Positions 44,045 through 52,995 are shown, counted from the first letter of the stretch. The stretch is DNA of 64,000 bases from Candidatus Pelagibacter sp. (GCA_028099475.1 JAOHHF010000002.1:5514-69513), one strand, 5' to 3'. Numbers and translations: made by a program. The notes: a model not told the origin generated them from the sequence alone.

Positions 44045-44998
44045 ATGAGTGCAGATAATAATTCAAAAGGAATTGTTTTAATCCTTATCGCTATGAGCTT
44101 GTTTTCAATGCAAGATGCATTGATCAAGTTTATCTTTGAGCAATCTGCTCTATATGAAATATTCTTTGGAAGATATTTAGTTGCTGCAATTGTTTTATTT
44201 ATCTACTTAAGTTTTAAAGGACAAAAAGTATCTTTAAAAACTCATTATCCCTTACTAACTTTTATAAGAGTTTTGTTGCACTTTATTGCATTTTCAACTT
44301 TCTTTATCTCTATTACTTTTATGCAACTAGCAACGGCTAATGCTTTATTTTTCTCATGTCCTTTCTTTGTCTCTATATTTGCTAAATTTTTCTTAAAAGA
44401 GTTTATTGGAATAAGACGTTGGTCTGCTATCGCCTTTGGTTTTATGGGGGTACTAATTGTTTTAAATCCTAATTTTTCAAATTTTGAATATAAAAACTTG
44501 TTACCCGTTCTAAGTGCTTTGTTTTATGCGGCTTCAATGACTATTACTAAATACACATCTGATAAAGATGATGTAAACACTCAGCTTTATTACTTTTATT
44601 TAATTGCTCTTATATTATGTGGGATCATTTATTTCTTTATGGGTAATGGTCAATTCAACAGTACTGATTTTGATCCAACCACTCAGTTTATCTTTAGAGA
44701 GTGGTTTTCAAACTTTGATTATACTTGGAAATTTATACTATTTTTTGGGCTTGCAGCATCTATTGCATTTTTGTGTATATTTTCTGCATATATCATTGCA
44801 TCTCCATCCGTTGTATCACTATTTGAATACTCGTTGATTATAATGTCCATGATCCCAGGTTATTTTTTATTTAGTGAAATTCCATCTTTAAGAACTTTGT
44901 TAGGAGTAATCTGTATTATCTCAGCAGGGGTTTATATTTATTTTAGAGAAGGGGTTAGAAAACAATACGTTGCATCTAAAATTCCAACTAGAAGATAG
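44045..44998 (+). CDS. EamA/DMT-family transporter
   Basis: A 317-residue protein with ten membrane segments in two EamA repeats. Typical motifs: LIAMSLFSMQDALIKFIFE, a first-repeat end ATANALFFSCPFFVSIFAKF with FLKEFIGIRRWSAIAFGFMG, and a second-repeat end ASPSVVSLFEYSLIIMSMIP. Drug/metabolite transporters of this type export or import small metabolites; no substrate can be assigned. Confidence 0.87.
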   Translation: MSADNNSKGIVLILIAMSLFSMQDALIKFIFEQSALYEIFFGRYLVAAIVLFIYLSFKGQKVSLKTHYPLLTFIRVLLHFIAFSTFFISITFMQLATANALFFSCPFFVSIFAKFFLKEFIGIRRWSAIAFGFMGVLIVLNPNFSNFEYKNLLPVLSALFYAASMTITKYTSDKDDVNTQLYYFYLIALILCGIIYFFMGNGQFNSTDFDPTTQFIFREWFSNFDYTWKFILFFGLAASIAFLCIFSAYIIASPSVVSLFEYSLIIMSMIPGYFLFSEIPSLRTLLGVICIISAGVYIYFREGVRKQYVASKIPTRR

Positions 44999-45042
44999 TT
45001 TAAGCAAATAGACTCATGGTTCAGGATTTGGTAGATTAATTA

Positions 45043-45327
45043 ATGCTTTATCTACTTTTTATAATCACGACATTGCTTATTGCTATTGTGTATTCTATTC
45101 AAACTAAGATTTGGCAATCAGAACAATACCATTTAGAAAATAAATACCCTCCTGGAAAAAATAAACATATGGATAAATTAATCGAAGATAGAAACGATAA
45201 AATGCCAAAGATGGTATGGTCTGGGTTCGTAGCTGTGATGATACAGAGTATTTTAATTGCAGCAGTTATTTTTGGAATTTTGTTAGGTATAGATCATTTA
45301 GGATATATTAATTTTTTAACACGGTGA
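45043..45327 (+). CDS. Small membrane protein, hypothetical
   Basis: A 94-residue protein with an N-terminal and a C-terminal membrane span separated by a charged stretch (QSEQYHLENKYPPGKNKHMD). Family not recognised. It overlaps the next gene by four bases (GTGA). Start of a run of unknown genes that continues to 49345. Confidence 0.6.
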   Translation: MLYLLFIITTLLIAIVYSIQTKIWQSEQYHLENKYPPGKNKHMDKLIEDRNDKMPKMVWSGFVAVMIQSILIAAVIFGILLGIDHLGYINFLTR

Positions 45328-45647
45328 ACCAAGCTTTAATTAACGTATTAATTGTTATGGGAGCAGTTGGTCTTATCATGTGGAATTTTCTTCAAGGTAT
45401 AGAAAATAAAAAAAAAGAAGAAGCACTTAGAAAAAAAAATAAGACTAGAAAGAAAAAGAAAAAGAAAGAAAAAGATAAACCTTGGATAGTGCTTCCAAAC
45501 CCAATAATGCTGTTAGTTTATGCTATTGGTATTATCTATATGATATCGTTGTTTTATGGTCTTGCTATGTTTGCAAATATAATTGGACCATTTGGTTTAA
45601 TATTTCTTTTTCTTTGGTTAGTATCAATGAATAAAAATAAAGAATAG
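45324..45647 (+). CDS. Lysine-rich membrane protein, hypothetical
   Basis: A 107-residue protein, GTG start. One N-terminal span (LINVLIVMGAVGLIMWNFL), a strongly basic cytoplasmic-type stretch of mostly Lys (residues ~28-50), and two C-terminal spans. The poly-lysine region may bind nucleic acid or lipid headgroups, but this is guesswork. Coupled to the previous gene. Confidence 0.6.
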   Translation: MNQALINVLIVMGAVGLIMWNFLQGIENKKKEEALRKKNKTRKKKKKKEKDKPWIVLPNPIMLLVYAIGIIYMISLFYGLAMFANIIGPFGLIFLFLWLVSMNKNKE

Positions 45648-45651
45648 ATTT

Positions 45652-45993
45652 ATGGAAAAGAGAAGTGAACTAAAAGACTTTGGTTATATTAATATTTTTG
45701 GGACATTTATAATTACCTTCTTTTTTTACTTACTTAGTTATTATGCAAGAAAAAATGAATTTGGTTTTTTTGGATTAAATTATTACATTTGTTTTTTAGC
45801 TAATGGATATTTTATTATTCATCATGTTAAAGGTGGATGGAAAACTGATAAAAGCATCTTTGGCTCATTAGTTTTAGTGCCAATGATAGGAGCTATAGCT
45901 TTTATTTTTTGGTTTTTAATTTTAAAATTTTTAGATATGTTTTTAAACTTTTCATTTTATTTTATGTATGAGTTACCAATAAATTTTTTATAA
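45652..45993 (+). CDS. Membrane protein, hypothetical
   Basis: A 113-residue protein with three or four membrane spans, rich in Phe and Tyr (for example FIITFFFYLLSYYARKNEFG). No motif recognised. It starts four bases after the previous gene. Confidence 0.6.
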   Translation: MEKRSELKDFGYINIFGTFIITFFFYLLSYYARKNEFGFFGLNYYICFLANGYFIIHHVKGGWKTDKSIFGSLVLVPMIGAIAFIFWFLILKFLDMFLNFSFYFMYELPINFL

Positions 45994-45994
45994 T

Positions 45995-46057
45995 ATGATT
46001 GAAGTATTAATAGCCTTGGAACTTGCATTTTTAGCTTATAAATTATTATCAGATTAA
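45995..46057 (+). CDS. 20-residue hydrophobic mini-ORF
   Basis: ATG at 45995 opens a 20-codon hydrophobic peptide (MIEVLIALELAFLAYKLLSD) ending one base before the start of the next gene. A related stretch precedes the gene at 46962. It may be a leader peptide or a small membrane protein. No good ribosome-binding site. Confidence 0.4.
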   Translation: MIEVLIALELAFLAYKLLSD

Positions 46058-46058
46058 T

Positions 46059-46436
46059 ATGAAAATTCTAAAAACAGATATAGAAACCAATCTACTTTTA
46101 GCAAAAATAAATCTTCAAGATCCCTCTGCATTAAAAATAAAAGGATATGGACCATTGTTCTATTACTGTGGATGTGGTGATGCTCACGATATAAATGATA
46201 ATAATATTGTTAAATTTGCAGCTTCACCGATAGTCAAGTTAATCTTATTGTGTCCTAATAAATTTTATACATTTATTACAATTAAAGGGTTCTTCAAACA
46301 AACATGCATAACGGAATGGTCGTGTCCAAAAAAAATATTTGAAAAAGCAATTTTTAACTTATTTCCAGAGTGGACAGAAGATGATAAGAAAAAATTTGAT
46401 CCATACACATTATTTTATAAAAAAAACACAAAATGA
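46059..46436 (+). CDS. Hypothetical cysteine-containing protein
   Basis: A 125-residue soluble protein with six cysteines, including YYCGCGDAHD, LLCPNKF and TCITEWSCPK, which could bind a metal. No family recognised. Overlaps the next gene by four bases (ATGA). Confidence 0.6.
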   Translation: MKILKTDIETNLLLAKINLQDPSALKIKGYGPLFYYCGCGDAHDINDNNIVKFAASPIVKLILLCPNKFYTFITIKGFFKQTCITEWSCPKKIFEKAIFNLFPEWTEDDKKKFDPYTLFYKKNTK

Positions 46437-46897
46437 AAAAATTTTTCGATTTATTTAAACTGAAAAAAAGTAAAGTTGTTGAAGAGCTTACAAAAGATTT
46501 TGATAAAAAAGTAGAGGCTAGAAAAGAAGTTAATAAAGAATATACCAAAAATAAAATAAATCATGATACTCATTTTAAAAGTTTAATGAATGATGATTTT
46601 TATCATGAAATAAATGAACTGATGTTGCATTTTGATAATAAACTGGGACCTTTAACAAAACATGAAAAATGTGGATTTAATGTGGATGAGGTAAATCACT
46701 CACTAGAATTTCATTCATATAGTGGAGATAATTTTCCAATTAAATACAGATACTTTTCAGAAAGTAATGAAATTTTTGTTATGGTACCTGGTAATGATAA
46801 TCGTTTAGATAAATCATTTTCTTTAAAACAATCTAGAGAAGCTGAAAAATATTTTCTTAAACAAATGACAAAACACATGGAAGCAAAGATTAAATGA
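46433..46897 (+). CDS. Hypothetical protein
   Basis: A 154-residue soluble protein with a highly charged N-terminal half (Lys/Glu/Asp helices) and a beta-rich C-terminal half (KCGFNVDEVNHSLEFHSYSG). No family recognised. Translationally coupled to the preceding gene. Confidence 0.6.
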   Translation: MKKFFDLFKLKKSKVVEELTKDFDKKVEARKEVNKEYTKNKINHDTHFKSLMNDDFYHEINELMLHFDNKLGPLTKHEKCGFNVDEVNHSLEFHSYSGDNFPIKYRYFSESNEIFVMVPGNDNRLDKSFSLKQSREAEKYFLKQMTKHMEAKIK

Positions 46898-46961
46898 CAT
46901 TACTATAAATTTACATAGCTTATGAAATAATTGCCTTGGCATATAAACTTTTGATAGATTA

Positions 46962-47906
46962 ATGAAAAAACTTTTAGGGATCGTGGTTCTGGGTTTGTTG
47001 TTAAGTGGGAGTGCTTATGCAGAAAAAAGAAGTTGGATTTGTAATAAAATTGACAAAAATATATCTGAATGCAATTCAAATAGAATCTCTGATTCTTTTA
47101 AAATTAAAGAAATATTTGTCGGTGAAACAAGCAATAGCTTACCATCAGGTAATGGAAAAATATCTTTTGAAGTAAATGGTGAGAGAGTTGATGATTATGC
47201 AAAAGGTTTTTTTGTTTTAGACAAAGATAATTATCTAATATTACATACAGGCGAACAACATGTTGATAACAACATATACTATAAGAAAAACAAAAAACTT
47301 TACAAAACACAATATTATAATGGGGAAGTATTTGAGGGGACATATTATTTAAAGACTATTAATCCAAAAAAAGGAATATTTAAGTCCAATAAAGGAGATA
47401 GATACAATGGAACTTTTACAAAGGACGGGCAATATTTAAATGGAATTTACCATTTTAAAGATGGAAGAAAAATAAAATATAAAAATTCAAAAACAACATT
47501 AAAAACTAAAGAAGATAAAACTAATTTATATTTAACAACTTATTTATCAATAATAACTCTAGTCATTATTTATATTTTATTTCGATACTTTAAAAAGATT
47601 AATGTTAAAAAATCTAATATTATCAAAAGGATTAAAGCTGATTTATATAATTTTGGATTAAGAAGCAAAGGAGACTATAACGCTTTGATAGTTGTTATTA
47701 TTATCTTAGGACCAGGTGTTTTAACTATTCTATCTTGGATTTTATCAAAGTTAGGGAGTGAGTCTTTAAGTAATTTACTAGATATTATATTCATGCCAAC
47801 TGGCAAACTAAATTTTATTGTATTTATATATGTGCTCTTGTCCACTCTTGCTGTTTCGTTAATAATCTTAGTTCAAATCTTAGATAAATTTAATAAAACT
47901 AAATAA
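46962..47906 (+). CDS. Secreted/membrane protein with MORN-like repeats
   Basis: A 314-residue protein with a signal peptide (LLGIVVLGLLLSGSAYA), a domain with two cysteines (WICNKIDKNISECN), then MORN-like units (YYNGEVFEGTYYLK; YNGTFTKDGQYLNGIYHFKDG), and three C-terminal membrane spans. MORN repeats mediate lipid or protein contacts. Its ATG overlaps a TAA that closes a mini-ORF-like stretch. Confidence 0.6.
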   Translation: MKKLLGIVVLGLLLSGSAYAEKRSWICNKIDKNISECNSNRISDSFKIKEIFVGETSNSLPSGNGKISFEVNGERVDDYAKGFFVLDKDNYLILHTGEQHVDNNIYYKKNKKLYKTQYYNGEVFEGTYYLKTINPKKGIFKSNKGDRYNGTFTKDGQYLNGIYHFKDGRKIKYKNSKTTLKTKEDKTNLYLTTYLSIITLVIIYILFRYFKKINVKKSNIIKRIKADLYNFGLRSKGDYNALIVVIIILGPGVLTILSWILSKLGSESLSNLLDIIFMPTGKLNFIVFIYVLLSTLAVSLIILVQILDKFNKTK

Positions 47907-47923
47907 ACTTTATCCCTAGCCAC

Positions 47924-47970
47924 GCCTCAGGCTTCTTTAATCCTGTTTAGTATTAGTTATTTCCTGAGGC
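47924..47970 (+). other. Hairpin in the spacer before the 48022 gene
   Basis: GCCTCAGG (47924-47931) and CCTGAGGC (47963-47970) form a perfect 8-bp GC-rich stem, notable in this AT-rich sequence, around a 31-base loop. It lies 18 bases after one gene and 51 before the next. A terminator for the upstream gene or a leader element for the downstream operon are both possible; there is no T run. Confidence 0.45.
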
Positions 47971-48021
47971 TTGATCCTTGATTATTGAGCCTATAATGTT
48001 GCTTATAACAAAAGGAGAAAT

Positions 48022-48225
48022 ATGGATAAATTTACTAAAGGAATATTGACTGTAATTGCAGTTGGAATAATTGGATTAAATGTTCAAATGATGAATGACG
48101 GTGGTTTCATTACTAAAGCACATGCTGCAAGTGATTGTGGGAGTAGATTTGAACCTTGCTATGTATATGTAGATGGTGGATCAGTAAGTGTTAATGGTAT
48201 GGTAATGACTATGTCTATGGACTAA
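48022..48225 (+). CDS. Small exported protein, hypothetical
   Basis: A 67-residue protein with a signal-type N terminus (TKGILTVIAVGIIGLNVQMM, then a TKAHA cleavage-like site) and a small mature part with two cysteines (SDCGSRFEPCYVYVDGG). Strong Shine-Dalgarno aaaggagaaat. First gene of the set that leads into the nuclease-helicase. Confidence 0.65.
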   Translation: MDKFTKGILTVIAVGIIGLNVQMMNDGGFITKAHAASDCGSRFEPCYVYVDGGSVSVNGMVMTMSMD

Positions 48226-48228
48226 TAA

Positions 48229-48489
48229 ATGACAGACAAGAAAAACAGCACACTAAATAAAATTCTAGAATATCCGTTAAAGAATAAAATAACTACATCT
48301 ATCACATTCATTGTTTATTTATTGATCTATAAAGTAATTGATATGAATACAATCCAATGGTTTGGGGACGACATGTTTATAAGAGAGGGCAACATATTAG
48401 AATTTATTGTTGTAGCAGTATTCATGGGATCTTGTGTAATTGTTGCAATTGCTATTATTGCTGATGCTCTTAGAGGTAGGTTATTTTAA
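48229..48489 (+). CDS. Small two-span membrane protein, hypothetical
   Basis: An 86-residue protein with two membrane spans (TSITFIVYLLIYKVI and IVVAVFMGSCVIVAIAIIAD). No family recognised. Starts three bases after the previous stop and its stop overlaps the next start by one base. Confidence 0.6.
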   Translation: MTDKKNSTLNKILEYPLKNKITTSITFIVYLLIYKVIDMNTIQWFGDDMFIREGNILEFIVVAVFMGSCVIVAIAIIADALRGRLF

Positions 48490-48704
48490 TGAAAAAGAAA
48501 GAAAACATATTTGTTAGAATGTTGCTTTATGGAACTAAAAATCCTTTAGCATTTTTAGGTTTCAGTTGCTGGGGTGGAATGATCCCTTTAGGAATTTTAG
48601 ATGGTGCGTTAGGTTGGGATTTACCTGGTTGGTTTATTTCTTTTGTCATAATTTTAGGGTTTGTTTTTTTAGGTCTATCTCAAAAATATGAGCCAAAAGC
48701 ATAA
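48489..48704 (+). CDS. Small two-span membrane protein, hypothetical
   Basis: A 71-residue protein with two membrane spans (NPLAFLGFSCWGGMIPLGIL; WFISFVIILGFVFLGL). TAATG overlaps at both ends link it to its neighbours. No family recognised. Confidence 0.6.
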   Translation: MKKKENIFVRMLLYGTKNPLAFLGFSCWGGMIPLGILDGALGWDLPGWFISFVIILGFVFLGLSQKYEPKA

Positions 48705-49345
48705 TGAAAAATCTACTATCTATAATATTTATCAGTTTGATTATTGCTGGGTGCAATAGAGAAGAGAACAATGAACGTAAAGCCTTATCTCATTGTGCTG
48801 ATATTAAATATATCAAAAATCTAAACGCATACCCTCAAATTATCTTAACTAAAGATAGAAGATTAGGAATAATTAAAGAGTTAGAAAATCGAGAAATCAC
48901 TATCAAAAAGTGGATGAAAGAAAACAATACCGCAAAGGATTTGATGGGTCCTATAAAAGCAAAAGATAAATTTAATAATTTAGCAGATGAAACTAGCATA
49001 ACTCTTTTTTTATTAATGAGTGAAGCGCCTAGTGAAGCGGCAGATATTCAGGCATTAAATGAAAAAACTATTGATTATAAAGTTGATTATAAAAAAGAAG
49101 AATTCTTTTACTATGCAGAATTTCACTTAGAATGTTGGAATGAATACAAGAGAGATAATGGTTATTATTCTAAAGAATTTATAAACAAATATTTAGAATG
49201 GCAAAAACAAGATGTTACCAATTTAGGAAAACAAAGTTATGAATTTTTAAATGAAATGATAACACTTACTGAAAACTACAGTTACACATCAAAATTTAGA
49301 GAACATTTTAAAATCGTAATGGTTACACTCCCTCCGAGAAAATAA
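48704..49345 (+). CDS. Lipoprotein, hypothetical
   Basis: A 213-residue protein with a lipobox (SLIIAGC; Cys17) so probably lipid-anchored. The mature part is charged and helical, with cysteines in LSHCADIKYI and FHLECWNEYK. No family recognised. It ends three bases before the nuclease-helicase gene. Confidence 0.65.
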   Translation: MKNLLSIIFISLIIAGCNREENNERKALSHCADIKYIKNLNAYPQIILTKDRRLGIIKELENREITIKKWMKENNTAKDLMGPIKAKDKFNNLADETSITLFLLMSEAPSEAADIQALNEKTIDYKVDYKKEEFFYYAEFHLECWNEYKRDNGYYSKEFINKYLEWQKQDVTNLGKQSYEFLNEMITLTENYSYTSKFREHFKIVMVTLPPRK

Positions 49346-49348
49346 CTT

Positions 49349-52300
49349 ATGAATATTAAAAAATATATTCGAAGTGCTAAATCATGGAAAGATCTAAATA
49401 AAACTTTAGAAAACTTCACTAAATCAAATAGAGCTAAACTAGCTGGAGATATTTTTGAGTATCTTACAAAGCTATATCTTGAAACAGCACCTCAATATAA
49501 ATCTAAATTAAGAAAGGTTTATCTAGAAAAAGAGGTACCAAGTAACCTTAGAAAGAAGCTAAATTTACCTGATACTGATGAGGGAATAGATCTAATAGCT
49601 GAGACTAATGATAAGGAATACTGGGCTATTCAATGTAAATACAGATCTAATTCAAATGAAACATTAACCATTAAAGATGATCTATCTACATTTAACAATC
49701 TTGCATTTACTCATTGTAAAAATATCACTCACGGGATTGTTTGTGCAACAGTTAACAAGCCACCTAAAAAGATAAAGTTATTAAAATCAATTGGATTTGA
49801 ATTATTAGAAACTTGGCTTGGATTAGATGATGGGGATTTATTTGCTCAAATAAAAGCTAAATGTGTTGGTAAAAAATATAAGCCTATTGTTTTAAAACCA
49901 AGACCTCACCAAGTAACAGCTATTAAAAAAACCATAGATCACTTTAAATCTAATGAAAGAGGCAAGATCATTATGCCTTGTGGAACAGGTAAGAGTTTAA
50001 CTGCATTTTGGATAGCAAAGAAAATGGGAGTTAAATCAATACTTGTTGCAGTACCAAGTTTAGCTTTACTTCAACAAACATTAAAGGTTTGGACTAGAGA
50101 GTTTTTAATTAATGGAATTGAGCCTGAATGGTTTTGTGTCTGTAGTGATGGAACCGTTAAAGATAACCAGGATGATTATGTAACTGATACCTCAGATCTT
50201 GGTATCAAAGTTGATACAGATCCAAAGTTGATTAAACAATTTTTGAAGAAGAGAACTTCAAAGATCAAAGTATTATTCACAACTTATCAATCTGGAAGAG
50301 CAACATCTAAAGGATCAAGAGGATTTACTTATGATTTAGGAATTATGGATGAGGCTCACAAAACAGTTGGTTCTAAAACCAAAGAGATGGCTCATCTACT
50401 TCATCAAAAGAATGTGAAGATCAAAAAGAGAATTTCTATGACTGCAACAGAGAGATTATTTAGAGGTGATAGTGATGAGTTTATGTCTATGGATAATCCT
50501 AGAGATTATGGATCATTGATTTATGAACTAAGCTTTAAGAAAGCAATTAACTCAAAACCACCCATTATTTCTGATTATAAAATAATTACATTTGGAATAA
50601 CGGTTCCTGAAATTGAGGAGATCTATAATTCTAATAAATACTTAGAAGTTAAAAAAGTATTAAAAGATATAACAGCAAGAGAGCTCGCAACAGCACTCGC
50701 TCTTAGAAAAGCTATCAAAAAGTTTAAGATTAATAATGCTATTTCATTTCATAGATCAATAAGACGAGCTAATAATTTTAGAACACAACAAGATCTAATT
50801 ACAAAAATTTATTCTGAATATGGAAAATTAAAATCATTTCACGTATCTGGAGATATGCCAACATCTGATAGAGCAACTCAAATGAGAGAATTTTCAAAAG
50901 GTAAAGGTTTAATGACTAACGCTAGATGTTTAGCCGAAGGAGTTGATTTACCTGCAATTGATTGTGTGTGTTTTACTGATCCTAAAAGAAGTAAAGTTGA
51001 CATCGTTCAGGCTGCAGGGAGAGCTTTGCGTTTATCAAAAGGTAAAAAATTTGGTTATATTTTAATTCCAATATTTATTCCTGCAGGAGCTGACTTTAAT
51101 GAAGCTGCAGAGGAGCAAGGTTTTGATGATGTTGCAATAACTGTCAGAGCATTAGCAACAACGGATACAAGAATTACAGAATATTTAAGAGTAATTTCAG
51201 AAGGTAAGAAACCTAGTGGAGGTTCTCCAGTTGAAGGTATTACATCAGCTAACAGTCTTTATAAAATTGAAGCAGAAGAGTTTGATAAAGCAATAAAACT
51301 TAAGGTTTGGGATAAAGTTGCAGTTGTCAACTATCGAAATTATTTTGATGCAAAAAAATATGCTTTATCATTAAAGTTAAAAAACTCTAATGAATGGAAA
51401 ATATTAAAAAGAAAAAAACTTATACCCAAAGATATTCCACATACACCTGATGTTGTTTATAAAGAGTGGAAAAGTTGGGGAGAATTTTTAGGAACAGGTA
51501 ATGTATCTTATCGTGGTAAAAAAACATCAACTTACCAAGAGGCTAAAACTTACGCAAGAAAGTTAAATCTTAAAAATGCAGCACAATGGTTTAAGCATAC
51601 AAAGTCTAAAAATTTTCCAACAGATATACCATCGATGGTTTACAGATATAAAGAATTTGAAGGTTTTGGTGAATTCTTAGGTACAAAAAATAAAAGTTTC
51701 GCAGGCAAAAATAAACAAAACTATCTCAATTATAAACAAACTAAAAAATTTGCACAAAAACTTAAGTTGAAAAGTATGAATGAATGGTTCAAATATTTTA
51801 AAAAAAATAAATTACCACACAATATTATTCTCTACCCCAATCAAAAGTTTAATGAATTTGAAGGATGGGGTGTTTTTTTAGGTAACGGAAATATAAGATC
51901 GCAAGATATTATTTTTTTAGAATATGAAAAAGCAAAAAAAAAATTAAAATCTTTTAAATTTACTTCACAAAATGAATTTCGAAGAGCTGCATTTAAAAAT
52001 GCTATTCCAAAAGGAGTGCCTAAAGCTCCACATATAGTATATGGAAAAAAATTCAAAGGTTACGACGATTTTTTATCTAATCCTTACGCAAAAAGAATTA
52101 AATATCGCTCATATAAACTTAGTAAAAAGTTTGCTCAATCTTTAAAATTAAAAAAAGCATCTGAATGGAAAAAATTAATATACGATCAAAAACTACCAAT
52201 TGATATACCTAAAGCTCCTCAAAATGTTTATAAAGAATTTGAGGGTTGGGGTATTTTTTTAGACTCAGGAAATAGAGTTGGTTATAGAAATCAAATTTAT

Positions 52301-52657
52301 TTAGATTTTAATGATGTAAAAAAATATGCTCGTAATAAAAAAATTAATAATAGAAATGAATGGTTTGAGCACTGTCAAAAAAAATTAAATCCACTGAATA
52401 TACCCCAGTCAGTTGACATAATATATAAAGACCGTGGTTGGAAAAATTGGGATGATTTTTTAGGAACGTCTAAATTTATTACATTTAATGAAGCAAAAAA
52501 ATATGCTTCCAGTCTTGAGATTAATGGATGGAATCAATGGAATGAATATTTTAAAAAAAATAAAAGACCAACTGGAATTCCAGCCAAACCACATAATACT
52601 TATAAAAAAGAATGGAAAGATTGGCCTGATTTTCTAGGCAAAAAAACTAAAAGCTAA
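49349..52657 (+). CDS. Mrr-like nuclease, SF2 helicase and seven integrase-type repeats in one protein
   Basis: A 1102-residue protein. Residues ~28-165 form a PD-(D/E)XK nuclease (E37, D81 in GIDLIAE, Q95-x-K97 in AIQCKYR), of the Mrr/restriction type. Residues ~185-600 are an SF2 helicase: Walker A PCGTGKS (~210), DEAH (334-337), SMTATE, and motif VI QAAGRALR (554-561). Residues 666-1102 hold seven ~50-residue repeats of the pattern (Y/F)xxAKKxAxxLxLKxxxEW...IPxxPxxVYKE(F/W)xGWGxFLGTG, like phage-integrase repeat units (INT_rpt), probably DNA-binding. Genome defence or DNA processing is likely; target unknown. Confidence 0.85.
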   Translation: MNIKKYIRSAKSWKDLNKTLENFTKSNRAKLAGDIFEYLTKLYLETAPQYKSKLRKVYLEKEVPSNLRKKLNLPDTDEGIDLIAETNDKEYWAIQCKYRSNSNETLTIKDDLSTFNNLAFTHCKNITHGIVCATVNKPPKKIKLLKSIGFELLETWLGLDDGDLFAQIKAKCVGKKYKPIVLKPRPHQVTAIKKTIDHFKSNERGKIIMPCGTGKSLTAFWIAKKMGVKSILVAVPSLALLQQTLKVWTREFLINGIEPEWFCVCSDGTVKDNQDDYVTDTSDLGIKVDTDPKLIKQFLKKRTSKIKVLFTTYQSGRATSKGSRGFTYDLGIMDEAHKTVGSKTKEMAHLLHQKNVKIKKRISMTATERLFRGDSDEFMSMDNPRDYGSLIYELSFKKAINSKPPIISDYKIITFGITVPEIEEIYNSNKYLEVKKVLKDITARELATALALRKAIKKFKINNAISFHRSIRRANNFRTQQDLITKIYSEYGKLKSFHVSGDMPTSDRATQMREFSKGKGLMTNARCLAEGVDLPAIDCVCFTDPKRSKVDIVQAAGRALRLSKGKKFGYILIPIFIPAGADFNEAAEEQGFDDVAITVRALATTDTRITEYLRVISEGKKPSGGSPVEGITSANSLYKIEAEEFDKAIKLKVWDKVAVVNYRNYFDAKKYALSLKLKNSNEWKILKRKKLIPKDIPHTPDVVYKEWKSWGEFLGTGNVSYRGKKTSTYQEAKTYARKLNLKNAAQWFKHTKSKNFPTDIPSMVYRYKEFEGFGEFLGTKNKSFAGKNKQNYLNYKQTKKFAQKLKLKSMNEWFKYFKKNKLPHNIILYPNQKFNEFEGWGVFLGNGNIRSQDIIFLEYEKAKKKLKSFKFTSQNEFRRAAFKNAIPKGVPKAPHIVYGKKFKGYDDFLSNPYAKRIKYRSYKLSKKFAQSLKLKKASEWKKLIYDQKLPIDIPKAPQNVYKEFEGWGIFLDSGNRVGYRNQIYLDFNDVKKYARNKKINNRNEWFEHCQKKLNPLNIPQSVDIIYKDRGWKNWDDFLGTSKFITFNEAKKYASSLEINGWNQWNEYFKKNKRPTGIPAKPHNTYKKEWKDWPDFLGKKTKS

Positions 52658-52995
52658 TGACTGTAACAAGAGGTCAGCCCAGAATTAATCAATTTGTAGA
52701 AATATCCATTAGTTATAAAGTTATTCAATATTGCCATCGCTTTAATGAAAGCCCTTTTAAAGCTTGGAAACGATTAATTAAACATAGAGCTTTTAAAGAT
52801 TTAATGAGCGAACATTTTAAAAAAGATGTTGCAGAATTTAGAGTTAATCAATTAACAAAAAATTACGATAGTTCTAAGAATTTTTATTATAAACATATTA
52901 AAAAATGGATAAAAAATAGAACTTTAGGCATCGGATCTTTGATGAATAAGGATCTCTTAAAAAAGTATCCTAAAATCCTTAACTACTCTAACTAA
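52657..52995 (+). CDS. Small basic protein coupled to the nuclease-helicase
   Basis: A 112-residue basic protein. Its ATG overlaps the nuclease-helicase stop (TAATG), so translation is coupled. The pattern FKAWKRLIKHRAFKDLMSEH and KNFYYKHIKKWIKNR looks helical and DNA- or RNA-binding. No family recognised; a partner of the large protein is the simplest guess. Confidence 0.6.
   Translation: MTVTRGQPRINQFVEISISYKVIQYCHRFNESPFKAWKRLIKHRAFKDLMSEHFKKDVAEFRVNQLTKNYDSSKNFYYKHIKKWIKNRTLGIGSLMNKDLLKKYPKILNYSN

Noticed and set aside
51342..52640. Repeats in the helicase gene as a CRISPR or tandem DNA repeat
   Set aside because: The periodicity (~50 residues) is at protein level, in one open frame, with poor DNA identity between units.
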